A DNA stretch of 64,000 nucleotides from Porphyromonadaceae bacterium COT-184 OH4590 (lineage in GTDB: Bacteria; Bacteroidota; Bacteroidia; Bacteroidales; Paludibacteraceae). Position numbers and translations under genes: made by a program. The first letter of the stretch is position 1. Each line of letters starts with the position of its first letter. The stretch is from contig JRAN01000012.1 in the NCBI GenBank assembly GCA_000768855.1, positions 37,838 through 101,837 of the forward strand, in the 5' to 3' direction. Below are positions 8,196-17,600 of this stretch, in pieces. The notes beneath the pieces were generated by a model that was not told the origin of the DNA, ran no database searches, and saw only the letters and a list, made by a program, of their open reading frames with translations.

Positions 8196-10463
8196 TTACT
8201 TCAATACCTGCAACTTATGTTTCTCTCCGACAATCCATATCAGATCGTCTGCTTCGAACACAAGGTCAGCTGATGGTGACAGTATCCTATTGCCGCCTCG
8301 CTCGATGGCAACAACGATGCCACCACTACGCTCGCGAATGTTCGATGACCTTATGGCAACGCCTATCAGGTTGCTGTCAGGGTCGATAAAGTGCTTTTCG
8401 ACAACGATATTGTCCAAATCCAAATCGGGGTATATAGGTCTCTCTTCGTTTAGGAATTCGCTCTTGAATGCCTCTATCACTTCGTCGGTGCCGAATACGC
8501 CCACGTGGTCGTGTGGCATCAGCTTTGCATCAGGTCCCGGTGAATAGATTATGTTATCTCCGCTCTTTATGTATATCACGTTGATTAAGAACTTTTTTCG
8601 CCAATCAAGTTCGCCCAATGTACGCCCGATATATTTGGCATTCTGTGGAACTTCCAAATCGGTGATATGTGCGTCCCAAGCGGCACTACTTACAATATCG
8701 GGTGAGGCTCTAAGTCGTTGCTTGATATTGTTGATAGACTCCTGCTTGCGGCTCTCCTCCGCTTCGCGGTCGTTGAGGTTGGTAACAAAACGGCGTTCGA
8801 TTACCTTGTATAATCTCTTTATGTATTTCGATGCAAAATATATAACAATCACTGTTACAGGCACTACAAGAGCCGTATGTATAGGGTCGAGAAATTTATT
8901 TACCAAATAAACTATCAGTACGGTACCTATTATCAAACGCGATGCCGATAGCACCGAGAGTTGCGTGTTGTTAAAATCAGGATTGTCCCATAGCTCCCTA
9001 AGAGTAACATAATTAGGCTTTTTGTACATCACAGCCCATATAAAGGGTGATGCCACTACCAGAGTGCCAGCCATAGCAATCCATTCCGAAAGTTCGTTGT
9101 TGAAGTTGTTGTGTATGAATGGAACAACCAAATAAGACGACACCAGTACAATAGAGATCACTATTATTCCGTTGAGGAAAACGGTAGTGGTGCTACCTTT
9201 GAGTATCTGCCTCCATTCGGACTGAGAGCCAAGCACTTGCGAACTTACCGAGTAGTTGTTAAGTTTATCGACAAATTTCTGTGGCAATATTTTTTCGATA
9301 AAACGATACATCGGTTCGCTGTATTTAATCATATATGGTGTTGTAAATGTGGTGATAGCCGAAGCACCGACGGCTATTGGGAAAAGAAATTCGTCGATAA
9401 CACCGAGCGACATGCCGAGCGTAGCCACTATAAAGGCAAATTCGCCAATCTGAGCCATACTCATAGCCACTTGTACGGAATGCTTTAGCGACTGTCCGGA
9501 TAGCAATGCACCTACAAGTGTAGCCAAAAATTTGCCCACTATCACAAGCAACACCACTATAAGCACGGGTATGCCGTATTCGACAATGACGGTGGGGTTT
9601 ATCATCATACCTACAGAGACAAAGAAGATTGCCCCAAAAAGGTCTTTAACAGGTTTGAATGTATGCTCAATACGTTCGGCAGCAAGTGTTTCGGCAAGTA
9701 TAGAACCCATTATAAAAGCTCCTAACTCCGCAGAGAATCCTGCTTGTGTGGCAACTATAACCATACCGAGGCAAAGCCCAATGGATAGTACCAGATAACC
9801 TTCGTCGTCGAGTAAATGACGCGTCTTTTTAAGTAATGTCGGTATTACAAATATACCGAGCAGAAACCACAGTATAAGGAAAAAACCGAGTTTGAGCACA
9901 GTGAAAAGCAATTCTCCGCCTTCGACACTCTGTGTTACTGCAATAGTCGATAGCAACACCATAAGCAGTATAACCACTATATCTTCTACCACCAGAACTC
10001 CAAAAACTGTTTTGGCATAGTTACGTGATTTCACACCAAGTTCGTCGAATGCTCGTATTATTATCGTTGTACTCGACGATGCCAGCATTCCGCCAAGAAA
10101 CATACTGTTCATAGTGCTCCAACCCAATGCTTTGCCGACACAATATCCTGATATTGAGATAATCACGATTTCTACTATAGCCGTAATAGAAGCAGATGCT
10201 CCCACACGTATAAGTTTTTTGAAACTAAACTCAAGTCCGAGACTGAAAAGCAAGAAAATAACACCTATCTCGGCAAGTGTCTCTACATTATGTAAGTCGG
10301 TAACGGTCGGGATAATATTGCTATATGGACTTACCAGAAAGCCTGCAATGATGTATCCAAGTACAAGAGGTTGTTTTAACTTTCTGAAAATAAGTGTAAC
10401 AACGGCTGCTACTATCAAGATAAGACCCAAATCGGCGATTAGGGGAGTTAAGGAGTGTTCCAT
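8196..10463 (-). CDS. Kef-type (CPA2) cation:proton antiporter with two TrkA_C domains
   Basis: About 755 residues. The Met at 10463 is preferred over one 13 codons upstream because the -7 element at 10491-10498 lies within that extension. The N-terminal ~390 residues are a CPA2 exchanger fold with around a dozen membrane segments (PLVLGYIIAGFLVSPY, FLLFSLGLEFSFKKL, ASSSTTIIIRAFDELG, FFVSVGMMINPTV). Four extra hydrophobic segments follow at about 420-560, then two TrkA_C-like regulatory domains, without the TrkA_N nucleotide-binding domain seen in many Kef proteins. Likely moves K+ or Na+ against H+. The ion is not determinable by reading. Confidence 0.88.
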   Translation of the reverse strand: MEHSLTPLIADLGLILIVAAVVTLIFRKLKQPLVLGYIIAGFLVSPYSNIIPTVTDLHNVETLAEIGVIFLLFSLGLEFSFKKLIRVGASASITAIVEIVIISISGYCVGKALGWSTMNSMFLGGMLASSSTTIIIRAFDELGVKSRNYAKTVFGVLVVEDIVVILLMVLLSTIAVTQSVEGGELLFTVLKLGFFLILWFLLGIFVIPTLLKKTRHLLDDEGYLVLSIGLCLGMVIVATQAGFSAELGAFIMGSILAETLAAERIEHTFKPVKDLFGAIFFVSVGMMINPTVIVEYGIPVLIVVLLVIVGKFLATLVGALLSGQSLKHSVQVAMSMAQIGEFAFIVATLGMSLGVIDEFLFPIAVGASAITTFTTPYMIKYSEPMYRFIEKILPQKFVDKLNNYSVSSQVLGSQSEWRQILKGSTTTVFLNGIIVISIVLVSSYLVVPFIHNNFNNELSEWIAMAGTLVVASPFIWAVMYKKPNYVTLRELWDNPDFNNTQLSVLSASRLIIGTVLIVYLVNKFLDPIHTALVVPVTVIVIYFASKYIKRLYKVIERRFVTNLNDREAEESRKQESINNIKQRLRASPDIVSSAAWDAHITDLEVPQNAKYIGRTLGELDWRKKFLINVIYIKSGDNIIYSPGPDAKLMPHDHVGVFGTDEVIEAFKSEFLNEERPIYPDLDLDNIVVEKHFIDPDSNLIGVAIRSSNIRERSGGIVVAIERGGNRILSPSADLVFEADDLIWIVGEKHKLQVLK

Positions 10464-10490
10464 AGAATTAAAATACTGTTTTTTATTTTG

Positions 10491-10498
10491 CAAAAATA
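10491..10498 (-). promoter_or_regulatory. Promoter -7 element, Kef-type antiporter
   Basis: TATTTTTG on the minus strand, back-to-back with the ruvX promoter 11 bases away. Confidence 0.5.
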
Positions 10499-10509
10499 GC
10501 AAAAAGAAT

Positions 10510-10517
10510 TAAATTTG
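10510..10517 (+). promoter_or_regulatory. Promoter -7 element, ruvX
   Basis: TAAATTTG, 22 bases before the ruvX ATG, divergent from the antiporter promoter. Confidence 0.55.
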
Positions 10518-10539
10518 CCCGTCCTAAATTTCAAAAAGA

Positions 10540-10965
10540 ATGGCACGAATATTATCAATCGACTATGGCTCCAAAAGAGTTGGAGTGGCTGTATCCGATC
10601 CTTCGGCAATGATTGCAGGGGCATTGGCTACTGTGGACACTCCCAAGATATTTGATTTTTTCAAAGAGTATATTGCTAAAAATCAATGCTGTAAAATAGT
10701 GGTAGGGTATCCGCTAACACTTAAAAATGAGCCGTCGGAGATAGTGCCGGAGATAGATCGATTTATAACGAGGTTCAAAACTCTTTTTCCCTCAATAGAG
10801 GTAATAAAGTACGACGAACGCTTTACCTCCAAGCTCGCCTTTGATGCTATGTTGGCCGGTGGCTTGGGCAAAAATAAACGCCGTGACAAGTCTATAATCG
10901 ACAGAGTATCGGCTACAATCATCTTACAAAACTACTTAGAAGAGTGTAGGAATTTAAGATTATAG
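10540..10965 (+). CDS. ruvX: YqgF/RuvX-family putative pre-16S rRNA nuclease
   Basis: A 141-residue RNase H-fold protein. The first acidic strand is ILSIDYGSKRVGVAVSD, then VVGYPLTLKN, YDERFTSKLA and a late Asp in KSIIDRVSATIILQNYL, matching the family in order and length. Members process the 16S rRNA 5' end and were earlier called Holliday junction resolvase-like. It is transcribed divergently from the antiporter, with a short leader. The next gene begins 95 bases later behind its own promoter. Confidence 0.93.
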   Translation: MARILSIDYGSKRVGVAVSDPSAMIAGALATVDTPKIFDFFKEYIAKNQCCKIVVGYPLTLKNEPSEIVPEIDRFITRFKTLFPSIEVIKYDERFTSKLAFDAMLAGGLGKNKRRDKSIIDRVSATIILQNYLEECRNLRL

Positions 10966-11024
10966 AAGAGTAAGAATTATATATTCGGATTCAATAAATA
11001 GTCGTCGGTAATCACAAAAAGTAT

Positions 11025-11032
11025 TAATTTTG
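11025..11032 (+). promoter_or_regulatory. Promoter -7 element, ammonia-lyase/fabG pair
   Basis: TAATTTTG, 28 bases before the ammonia-lyase ATG. Confidence 0.6.
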
Positions 11033-11060
11033 TAGATGTAATTTTTTATACAAACTTAAT

Positions 11061-12566
11061 ATGAATTTGAGTGAATTTTACTCGATAGTTTTTGAGGACG
11101 AAAGCATTAATTTATCACAAAAAGAATTGGATGTGGTAGATAGGAGCTATGAATTTTTGAAAAACTTCTCTTCCAAAAAGTTAATTTACGGTATAAATAC
11201 AGGCTTTGGTCCTATGGCACAATACCGTATCGATGACCATAATCTAAAACAGGTTCAGGTCAATCTGATACGCTCGCATTGTACGGGGACGGGGACGATA
11301 CTTTCGCCACAGGAGGTCAGAGCCGTTATGTTGGCTCGTCTCAACACCTTTTTGCAAGGCTATTCGGGTGTACATACCGACACTGTCAAAATACTGCAAC
11401 AGTTTATTAATCATAATATTATTCCTGTTATTTACGAACATGGCAGTGTTGGTGCCTCAGGCGATCTGGTACAACTGTCTCACTTGGCTCTGTGTCTTAT
11501 AGGAGAAGGTGAGGTATTCTTTCAAAATCAATACCAAAAGACAAAAGATGTATTGACTCAACTAAATATAGAACCCCTCAGGATACATATCCGCGAGGGG
11601 CTGGCTTTGGCTAACGGCACTTCTGTAATGACAGCTATCGGATTGATTAATCTGATAAAATCACAACAGCTTATAAAAATAGCCACTCTGATGTCGTGTC
11701 TTATAAACGAGATAGTTTCGGCTTTTGACGACCATTTTTCTTATCAGCTAAATGCAGCCAAACAACATACAGGGCAAAGAGAGATAGCCTCTAAAATGAG
11801 AAAGATACTGCAATCGAGCCAATGTATCAGAAAACGCGAAAACTATTTTTATAATAAAGAGATAATAGATAATCATATTGACATAAAAGTACAGGAGTAC
11901 TATTCGCTTCGTTGTGTACCACAGATTTTGGGAGCAGTGCTTGATGAGATAAACAATGCCGAAAAAGTATTGGTAAATGAGCTAAATTCGGCTTCCGACA
12001 ACCCTATCATTGATATAGAGACAGAAAATATATATCACGGCGGAAATTTTCACGGTGATTACGTGGCTTTTGAGATGGACAAGCTTAAAATAGGTATTAC
12101 CAAACTTACGATGCTTGTCGAACGCCAACTAAACTATTTGTGTCACAGCAAACTAAACAACATATTGCCCCCATTTGTAAACCTTGGAGTTTTGGGGCTC
12201 AACTATGGAGTACAAGCAGCACAATTTACAGCTACATCTACTACGGCAGAGTCTCAAACACTTTCAAATCCGATGTATATTCATTCTATCCCAAACAATA
12301 ACGACAATCAGGATATTGTGTCGATGGGAACAAATGCAGCATTAATCACTAAAAAGATTATAGAAAATTCGTTTCAAGTGCTTGCAATTCAAGCTATTGC
12401 TCTTGTGCAAGCAATTGACTATCTTCAAATAGATTCCAAATTGTCGTTAAAGACTAAAACTTTTTATAATGATATACGTCGAATAGTGCCTACTTTTGTA
12501 GAAGATAGTCCTTTGAGCAAGAGTATAGAGGATATAACTATTTTTCTGAAAAACACACAGTTATAA
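11061..12566 (+). CDS. Aromatic amino acid ammonia-lyase, probably tyrosine ammonia-lyase
   Basis: A 501-residue MIO-dependent lyase. The Ala132-Ser133-Gly134 triad in GSVGASGDLVQLSHLAL forms the MIO cofactor. Other hallmarks are YGINTGFGPMAQYRI, SASDNPIID, GGNFHGDYVAFEMDKLK and HSIPNNNDNQDIVSMGTN. These, and NLIRSHCTGTG at the substrate-selecting region, match my recollection of the characterised Flavobacterium johnsoniae tyrosine ammonia-lyase, which makes p-coumarate for flexirubin pigments. Histidine ammonia-lyase is the alternative, but no other hut gene is nearby. A fabG homologue follows 21 bases downstream, consistent with an aryl polyene/flexirubin role. Confidence 0.85.
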   Translation: MNLSEFYSIVFEDESINLSQKELDVVDRSYEFLKNFSSKKLIYGINTGFGPMAQYRIDDHNLKQVQVNLIRSHCTGTGTILSPQEVRAVMLARLNTFLQGYSGVHTDTVKILQQFINHNIIPVIYEHGSVGASGDLVQLSHLALCLIGEGEVFFQNQYQKTKDVLTQLNIEPLRIHIREGLALANGTSVMTAIGLINLIKSQQLIKIATLMSCLINEIVSAFDDHFSYQLNAAKQHTGQREIASKMRKILQSSQCIRKRENYFYNKEIIDNHIDIKVQEYYSLRCVPQILGAVLDEINNAEKVLVNELNSASDNPIIDIETENIYHGGNFHGDYVAFEMDKLKIGITKLTMLVERQLNYLCHSKLNNILPPFVNLGVLGLNYGVQAAQFTATSTTAESQTLSNPMYIHSIPNNNDNQDIVSMGTNAALITKKIIENSFQVLAIQAIALVQAIDYLQIDSKLSLKTKTFYNDIRRIVPTFVEDSPLSKSIEDITIFLKNTQL

Positions 12567-12587
12567 AGATACAATTTATTAGACAAT

Positions 12588-13316
12588 ATGAAATACGCAT
12601 TAGTAACAGGAGGTTCTCGGGGGATTGGCAGAGCTATTTGTATAAAACTTGCAGAAATGGGTTATCCTGTTTTGATAAATTACAATTCAAATATTGCTGC
12701 TGCCAAAGAAACTAAAAGAATAATCGAAGAAAACGGCGGTAAAGCAGAACTTATACCTTTTGATGTTGCAGACGGTCAAACCGCCGACAATATCATTACA
12801 CAGTGGCAAGAAAATAATCCCGACCATCATATAGCCATACTTGTAAATAATGCAGGTATAAGGCTCGATAACACAATGGTTTTTATGCAGAACGAAGAGT
12901 GGCATAAGGTACTGGATACTACTCTGAATGGATTTTTTTATCTCACCCGTAGAGTGCTCAAAGATATGCTCGTAAAACGTTGGGGAAGGGTTATTAATAT
13001 AGCTTCATTGTCGGGAATCAAAGGAATGGCAGGACAGACTAACTACTCTGCCGCTAAAGCAGCACTGATAGGAAGTTCCAAGGCATTAGCCATTGAGGTG
13101 GCATCACGCAAAGTTACGGTAAATGTGGTTGCGCCCGGATTTATCGAGAGCGATATGACCAAAGACTTACCCCAAGATGAGTTGAAAAAACTTGTTCCTG
13201 TCGGACGTTTTGGTAAAGCCGATGAGGTAGCCGACCTTGTGGCGTTTTTAGCATCAGACAAATCTGCTTATATCACAGGCGAAGTAATATCCATTAATGG
13301 AGGTCTACACACCTGA
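12588..13316 (+). CDS. FabG-type 3-oxoacyl-ACP reductase
   Basis: A 242-residue short-chain dehydrogenase/reductase. The NADPH loop is TGGSRGIGRA near residue 8, the NNAG motif is at about residue 87, and the catalytic YSAAK follows a conserved Ser in NIASLSGIKG. The C-terminal ITGEVISINGGLHT is FabG-like. It reduces 3-oxoacyl-ACP during chain elongation. Tight linkage to the ammonia-lyase (21-base gap, no promoter) suggests it serves pigment polyene assembly rather than housekeeping lipid synthesis; aryl polyene clusters commonly carry such a ketoreductase. That assignment is inference. Confidence 0.88.
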   Translation: MKYALVTGGSRGIGRAICIKLAEMGYPVLINYNSNIAAAKETKRIIEENGGKAELIPFDVADGQTADNIITQWQENNPDHHIAILVNNAGIRLDNTMVFMQNEEWHKVLDTTLNGFFYLTRRVLKDMLVKRWGRVINIASLSGIKGMAGQTNYSAAKAALIGSSKALAIEVASRKVTVNVVAPGFIESDMTKDLPQDELKKLVPVGRFGKADEVADLVAFLASDKSAYITGEVISINGGLHT

Positions 13317-13411
13317 TATAAATATTATTTCGTAGTTTTTATTAATTATCTCCTTTAAGAAATAAGAACAAGTATTGGTAAGACCCAAAATCCCGGCATT
13401 GTGAGCAACTA

Positions 13412-14482
13412 TTATTTCAAAATGGTATCACAATAGAAACAGTGTCTGTCGCCGTTTTCGGATGTGGTACATAGAGAGCTTACCATTTCGGTTGCCGATA
13501 TACAACGAGCGTTTTTGCATTTTAATGGCGATACTTCGACTATTGGCTGTTTGGGAGATTCTTTATGCTCTTCTGCCCAACGCAATAGGGTATAAATGAG
13601 AGCCATACGGATGAATTTGCCGTTGAGTACCTGCTCGAAATACAAGGCTCGCGGGTCGGCATCGACCTCATAAGCTATCTCGTTTACACGTGGTAGTGGA
13701 TGAAGTATTATCATATCCTTTTGGGCGTTGTGCAACTTGTGCATGTCGAGAATAAAGCTGTCTTTGAGCTTATTGTACTCCGCCTCCGAGTCGAAACGCT
13801 CTTTTTGTACACGTGTCATATATAGTATGTCGAGGCTTGGCATAGCATCTTCCAAGTTCGTTGTTTCGATGTATTGATAGCCGTGTTTTTCAATCTCTTT
13901 GCGAAGATAATCGGGTATTTTTAGCTCCTTGGGCGAGATAAACACGAACTTTATCCCCTCGTAACGCCCCATAGCCTTAGCAAGTGAGTGAACAGTACGC
14001 CCATATAACAGGTCACCACAAAAACCGATAGTGAGACCCGAAAAACGCCCTTTATGTCTATAGATGGTAAGCATATCTGTAAGTGTTTGTGTAGGATGAC
14101 AATGTCCACCATCACCCGCATTGATGATAGGAATAGATGCAAACTGTGATGCAACCCATGGAGCCCCCTCTTTATTGTGTCGCATTGCAATAATATCGGC
14201 AAAGTTCTCTACCACTCTTACGGTATCGGCTACTACTTCGCCTTTGCTTACCGATGATGCTGCAGCATCCGAAAACCCCAAAACGTTGCCTCCCAGCTCC
14301 ATCATAGCAGCAGTAAAGCTCAGTCGAGTACGGGTGCTCGGTTCGTAGAACAGCGTAGCAAGTTTTTTGCCCTTACACGCCTCCGAATATCTCTTTGGTT
14401 CTTTGATAATATCTATTGCAGTAGCAATGAGGGTATCTATCTCTTGTGTGGTAAAGTCGGTTATCTCTAATAGGTTGCGCAT
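13412..14482 (-). CDS. pyrB: Aspartate carbamoyltransferase with PyrI-like zinc tail
   Basis: A 356-residue protein catalysing carbamoyl phosphate plus aspartate to carbamoyl aspartate in pyrimidine synthesis. Catalytic signatures are [19 protein letters not shown], the 'MRH' segment, [24 protein letters not shown] and HPLPRVNEI. The catalytic chain is normally about 305-310 residues. Here a further ~45 residues carry Cys322, Cys327, Cys348 and Cys351 (CKNARCISA ... HCFYCD), matching the Cx4C...Cx2C zinc domain of the regulatory chain PyrI. The allosteric nucleotide-binding half of PyrI is absent. It lies 98 bases downstream of pyrE on the same strand and probably shares its promoter. Confidence 0.93.
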   Translation of the reverse strand: MRNLLEITDFTTQEIDTLIATAIDIIKEPKRYSEACKGKKLATLFYEPSTRTRLSFTAAMMELGGNVLGFSDAAASSVSKGEVVADTVRVVENFADIIAMRHNKEGAPWVASQFASIPIINAGDGGHCHPTQTLTDMLTIYRHKGRFSGLTIGFCGDLLYGRTVHSLAKAMGRYEGIKFVFISPKELKIPDYLRKEIEKHGYQYIETTNLEDAMPSLDILYMTRVQKERFDSEAEYNKLKDSFILDMHKLHNAQKDMIILHPLPRVNEIAYEVDADPRALYFEQVLNGKFIRMALIYTLLRWAEEHKESPKQPIVEVSPLKCKNARCISATEMVSSLCTTSENGDRHCFYCDTILK

Positions 14483-14580
14483 TTTTTATAATAAAAAGGA
14501 TTGTTAATTAATAATAATCATTGGATTTACGAAAATAGTTTAGATGAAAGGCTAAAACATTGTTTTAGCCAACCAATTAT

Positions 14581-15213
14581 TTACGTACGAATCCAACTAT
14601 CGTCGCTCGGATTGTTGCGGAAGCGTATAAGACGTTCTATGTCGCTCTCCTTTATATAACCGTCGTTTACTGCTACCTGTACCAAGGCATCGAAGTTCGA
14701 CAGGCTGATGTTTTTCACATTTGCCTTTGCCAGATTGTCGATACCTCGCTGCATTCCGTAAGTAAAAATACTGACAATGCCCAACACATCGGCACCGGCG
14801 GCTCGCAATACCTCTACCACCTCAATACTGCTGCCGGCTGTAGATATAAGGTCTTCGACTACCACCACTTTTTGCCCTTTCTGCAAACGCCCTTCTATTT
14901 GATTTTGTCTGCCATGGTCTTTCGACCCTGCCCTGACGTATCCCATAGGCAATCCGAGTATGGAGGCGGTAATGGCAGCATGAGCAATACCTGCTGTGGC
15001 TGTCCCCATAAGTACCTCTACTTGCGGATAGTGGTTCTTTATGGTTTGAGCCATAGCATTCTCTACCTCGTTGCGAACGGCGGGTGCGGTAAGTATCAGG
15101 CGATTGTCGCAATATACAGGGCTTTTGATACCGCTTGCCCAAGTAAACGGCTCATCGGGACGGAGAAAAACTGCTCCAATCTCCAGTAATGCTTTCGATA
15201 TTTTTTTTTCCAT
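14581..15213 (-). CDS. pyrE: Orotate phosphoribosyltransferase
   Basis: About 210 residues; the Met at 15213 (MEKKISKALLEIGAVFLRP) is preferred over one ten codons upstream by fit to the family. It joins orotate to PRPP to give OMP. The PRPP-binding loop is VVVVEDLISTAGSS, preceded by the conserved YVRAGSKDHGRQNQIEG loop with its catalytic Lys. It is upstream of pyrB on the same strand, making a pyrE-pyrB unit. A TATCTTTG element lies ~60 bases upstream. Confidence 0.95.
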   Translation of the reverse strand: MEKKISKALLEIGAVFLRPDEPFTWASGIKSPVYCDNRLILTAPAVRNEVENAMAQTIKNHYPQVEVLMGTATAGIAHAAITASILGLPMGYVRAGSKDHGRQNQIEGRLQKGQKVVVVEDLISTAGSSIEVVEVLRAAGADVLGIVSIFTYGMQRGIDNLAKANVKNISLSNFDALVQVAVNDGYIKESDIERLIRFRNNPSDDSWIRT

Positions 15214-15270
15214 ACAATAATTATTTAATCTGTTTTTTAGCAATATTTTATATCATTGGTAAAATTCAAG

Positions 15271-15278
15271 CAAAGATA
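15271..15278 (-). promoter_or_regulatory. Promoter -7 element, pyrE-pyrB
   Basis: TATCTTTG on the minus strand, 57 bases before the pyrE start. Confidence 0.6.
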
Positions 15279-15360
15279 AACATAAATTTTTGTTTGTGCA
15301 ATCGGGTGATAAAGACTAACTCATTTTAACATAAAAACCTATCGTATGTTGGAAAAATAA

Positions 15361-15400
15361 AAAAGAGGTGTCTTAAACAATCTGTTTGGATACCTCTTTT
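15361..15400 (-). terminator. Terminator after the dipeptidyl peptidase IV gene
   Basis: AAAAGAGGT pairs with ACCTCTTTT; inside, AAACA pairs with TGTTT. On the minus strand a T-rich run follows the stem. It separates the DPP IV unit from pyrE. Confidence 0.75.
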
Positions 15401-15427
15401 GTAGAATGTTTATTGTACTGTGATACT

Positions 15428-17584
15428 CTATTTCAGATTTGCTTTTAGATATTCGGCACAACGCTTATAGACGTTATATCTGGCTTTTTCGCCAAGAATA
15501 CTATGATTTTTGTTCGGGTATATCTGCATATCGAATATTACTCCGGCTTCTACAAGTTTTTCTGCCATAAGATATGTGTTTTGAGCGTGTACATTATCGT
15601 CGGCAGTACCGTGTATAAGGAGTATATTGCCTTTAATCTTATCGGCTTTGTTTAGTACACTCGATTTTTCGTAGCCGTCAAAATTCTCTTGTGGACGATT
15701 CATATAACGTTCGGTATATGCTGTATTGTACAATTTCCAGTCGGTAACAGGAGCTATTGCAATTCCCGCTTTAAACGGAGAGTTGTCGGATGCCATACAT
15801 TGTAATGTCATAAAACCACCATAACTCCAACCCCATATCCCTATATCGCTATTGGGATATTCACTCTTTTTGATATAGTTGGCAGTTTCTATTTGGTCTT
15901 TTGCTTCCAATACTCCAAGTTGCCCATAAGTAGAGGTCCTAAACTGATTGCCTCTGGCTCCTGTGCCTCGTCCGTCAACACATACCACAACAAAACCATT
16001 CATTGCCAAATAATAATCCCAATCGTAGTCCCACCTGTTGAGAACCTCCTGTGAGTCGGGTCCCGAATATTGTGTAAGTACTACTTGGTTTTTGCCCGAT
16101 TTGGACGCTTCTATGGGGGCAATAATCCAACCGTTAAGTTCGACTCCTTCGGATGAGGTGAAAGTAAAGAATCTTTTTTGGGGAAAGTTACTCTGCTGTT
16201 TCAAGTTTTCGGCTAATTCACTATTAGTCTCTATAGTGCGAATGGCTTTGCCCGAATTGTTGATTACGTTATAAATATTAGGTGTATTTATGTCGGAAAA
16301 ATTGTGTATGGCATACTTGAATCCTTTAGAAAATTTTGCGGCATGAAATCCTTTTTTATTATCTAATGCTACTATTTTACCATTTACGGACTTGTACACT
16401 TCTCTCTGAGTAGGCGAGTTTTTAGCTGCCTGAAAATATGCTGTTTTACTATTGGCATCGTATCCATAAAAGGCAGTTACATCAAAATTGCCTGAGGTAA
16501 GTTGCTGTTTTTGGATTCCTGTGGGAGAGTGAAGATATATATGACGATACCCGTCTCGTTCACTCATAAGCACAAATGAGTTGTCGGCATTAAACTGTAA
16601 CGCATTAAAGTTTCTATAGTCCGAATATGTTTTTGATGTCTCTGAATATAGCGTTGTACAGAGTCCGCTACGTGGATTGCCACTTATAATGTCTATCTGT
16701 TTTTGGTCTCTTGATAGCTTTGTAATAGCCAAAGCTTCTGATGAGGCAGTCCATTTGATATTGGGAATATAAAAGTCTGTGCCGTCGAGTTTTACTTGTA
16801 TTGTGGTGCGGTTTTCCAAATCGTACACCCAAACTGTAACTTTTGAGTTTTTGGTTCCTGCTTTAGGATATTTGAATGTTTCCAAAACAGGGTATGAGTC
16901 GTTGAATATTTGTAGTGAGAATTCATCTACCTCTTTTTCATTAAATTTCACGTAAGCCAATAGTTTGTTGTCGGGCGAAAACTTGAAATATTGTATGTTT
17001 GAAAACTCTTCTTCATACACCCAGTCGGCAAGACCGTTTATAACTTCGTTCTTTTTGCCATCTTTGGTAATCTGGCTTTCGGTATCGTAGTCCAACTTTT
17101 TGAGATAAAGATTATTGTCTCTTACAAAAGCAATTACTCTACCATTTGGGGAAAAAGCAGCCAATTGTTGAGCACCGTTTTCCGAAAGCGGCGCGAGTTT
17201 TTTGCGACTTATTTCATAAACATAATAATCGCATAGGAAACTATGACGATAAACCGGTTTTGAATTGGTTTTTATCAATATTTTGCTCTCTCTGTCGTCA
17301 AATTCAAACCCGTCTATCTTACCGAAAGGGCAATTTGACACACTATTGACATCAAATATAACTTCCGGCTTGCTTGCTTTGTAGTAGTCTGCTATTATCT
17401 GTTTGTTGTCGTCGCTAATAAAAGCAAATCTCTCGCCGTCGTTCATTGATACGACTTTAATACTTTTGGCTCGCCATTTGCCCGCTGTAAGTTCTTGCAG
17501 ATATTTTTCTGCATTTTGCGAAAAAAGATTTATATTGCTCAATACAAGCAATATAGCTAACGAAAAAAACATTTTATTTTTCAT
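15428..17584 (-). CDS. Dipeptidyl peptidase IV, family S9
   Basis: A 718-residue exported serine peptidase with an N-terminal signal peptide (ends near LFSQ). A beta-propeller region (residues ~40-470) precedes an alpha/beta-hydrolase domain. The nucleophile is Ser587 in WGWSYGGFM; the Asp is in GTADDNVHAQN and the His in PNKNHSI. The propeller holds the DWVYEEEF pair of glutamates that anchor the free N-terminus of substrates in DPP IV. It releases X-Pro dipeptides, probably in the periplasm or on the outer membrane. It is the last gene of a same-strand run behind murC (16-base gap) and ends in a strong hairpin. Confidence 0.93.
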   Translation of the reverse strand: MKNKMFFSLAILLVLSNINLFSQNAEKYLQELTAGKWRAKSIKVVSMNDGERFAFISDDNKQIIADYYKASKPEVIFDVNSVSNCPFGKIDGFEFDDRESKILIKTNSKPVYRHSFLCDYYVYEISRKKLAPLSENGAQQLAAFSPNGRVIAFVRDNNLYLKKLDYDTESQITKDGKKNEVINGLADWVYEEEFSNIQYFKFSPDNKLLAYVKFNEKEVDEFSLQIFNDSYPVLETFKYPKAGTKNSKVTVWVYDLENRTTIQVKLDGTDFYIPNIKWTASSEALAITKLSRDQKQIDIISGNPRSGLCTTLYSETSKTYSDYRNFNALQFNADNSFVLMSERDGYRHIYLHSPTGIQKQQLTSGNFDVTAFYGYDANSKTAYFQAAKNSPTQREVYKSVNGKIVALDNKKGFHAAKFSKGFKYAIHNFSDINTPNIYNVINNSGKAIRTIETNSELAENLKQQSNFPQKRFFTFTSSEGVELNGWIIAPIEASKSGKNQVVLTQYSGPDSQEVLNRWDYDWDYYLAMNGFVVVCVDGRGTGARGNQFRTSTYGQLGVLEAKDQIETANYIKKSEYPNSDIGIWGWSYGGFMTLQCMASDNSPFKAGIAIAPVTDWKLYNTAYTERYMNRPQENFDGYEKSSVLNKADKIKGNILLIHGTADDNVHAQNTYLMAEKLVEAGVIFDMQIYPNKNHSILGEKARYNVYKRCAEYLKANLK

Positions 17585-17600
17585 ATCTCAATCAAATTTA

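Noticed and set aside
9111-9488. 125-codon plus-strand frame inside the Kef-type antiporter gene
   Set aside because: Shadow of the opposite strand; no recognisable protein features.
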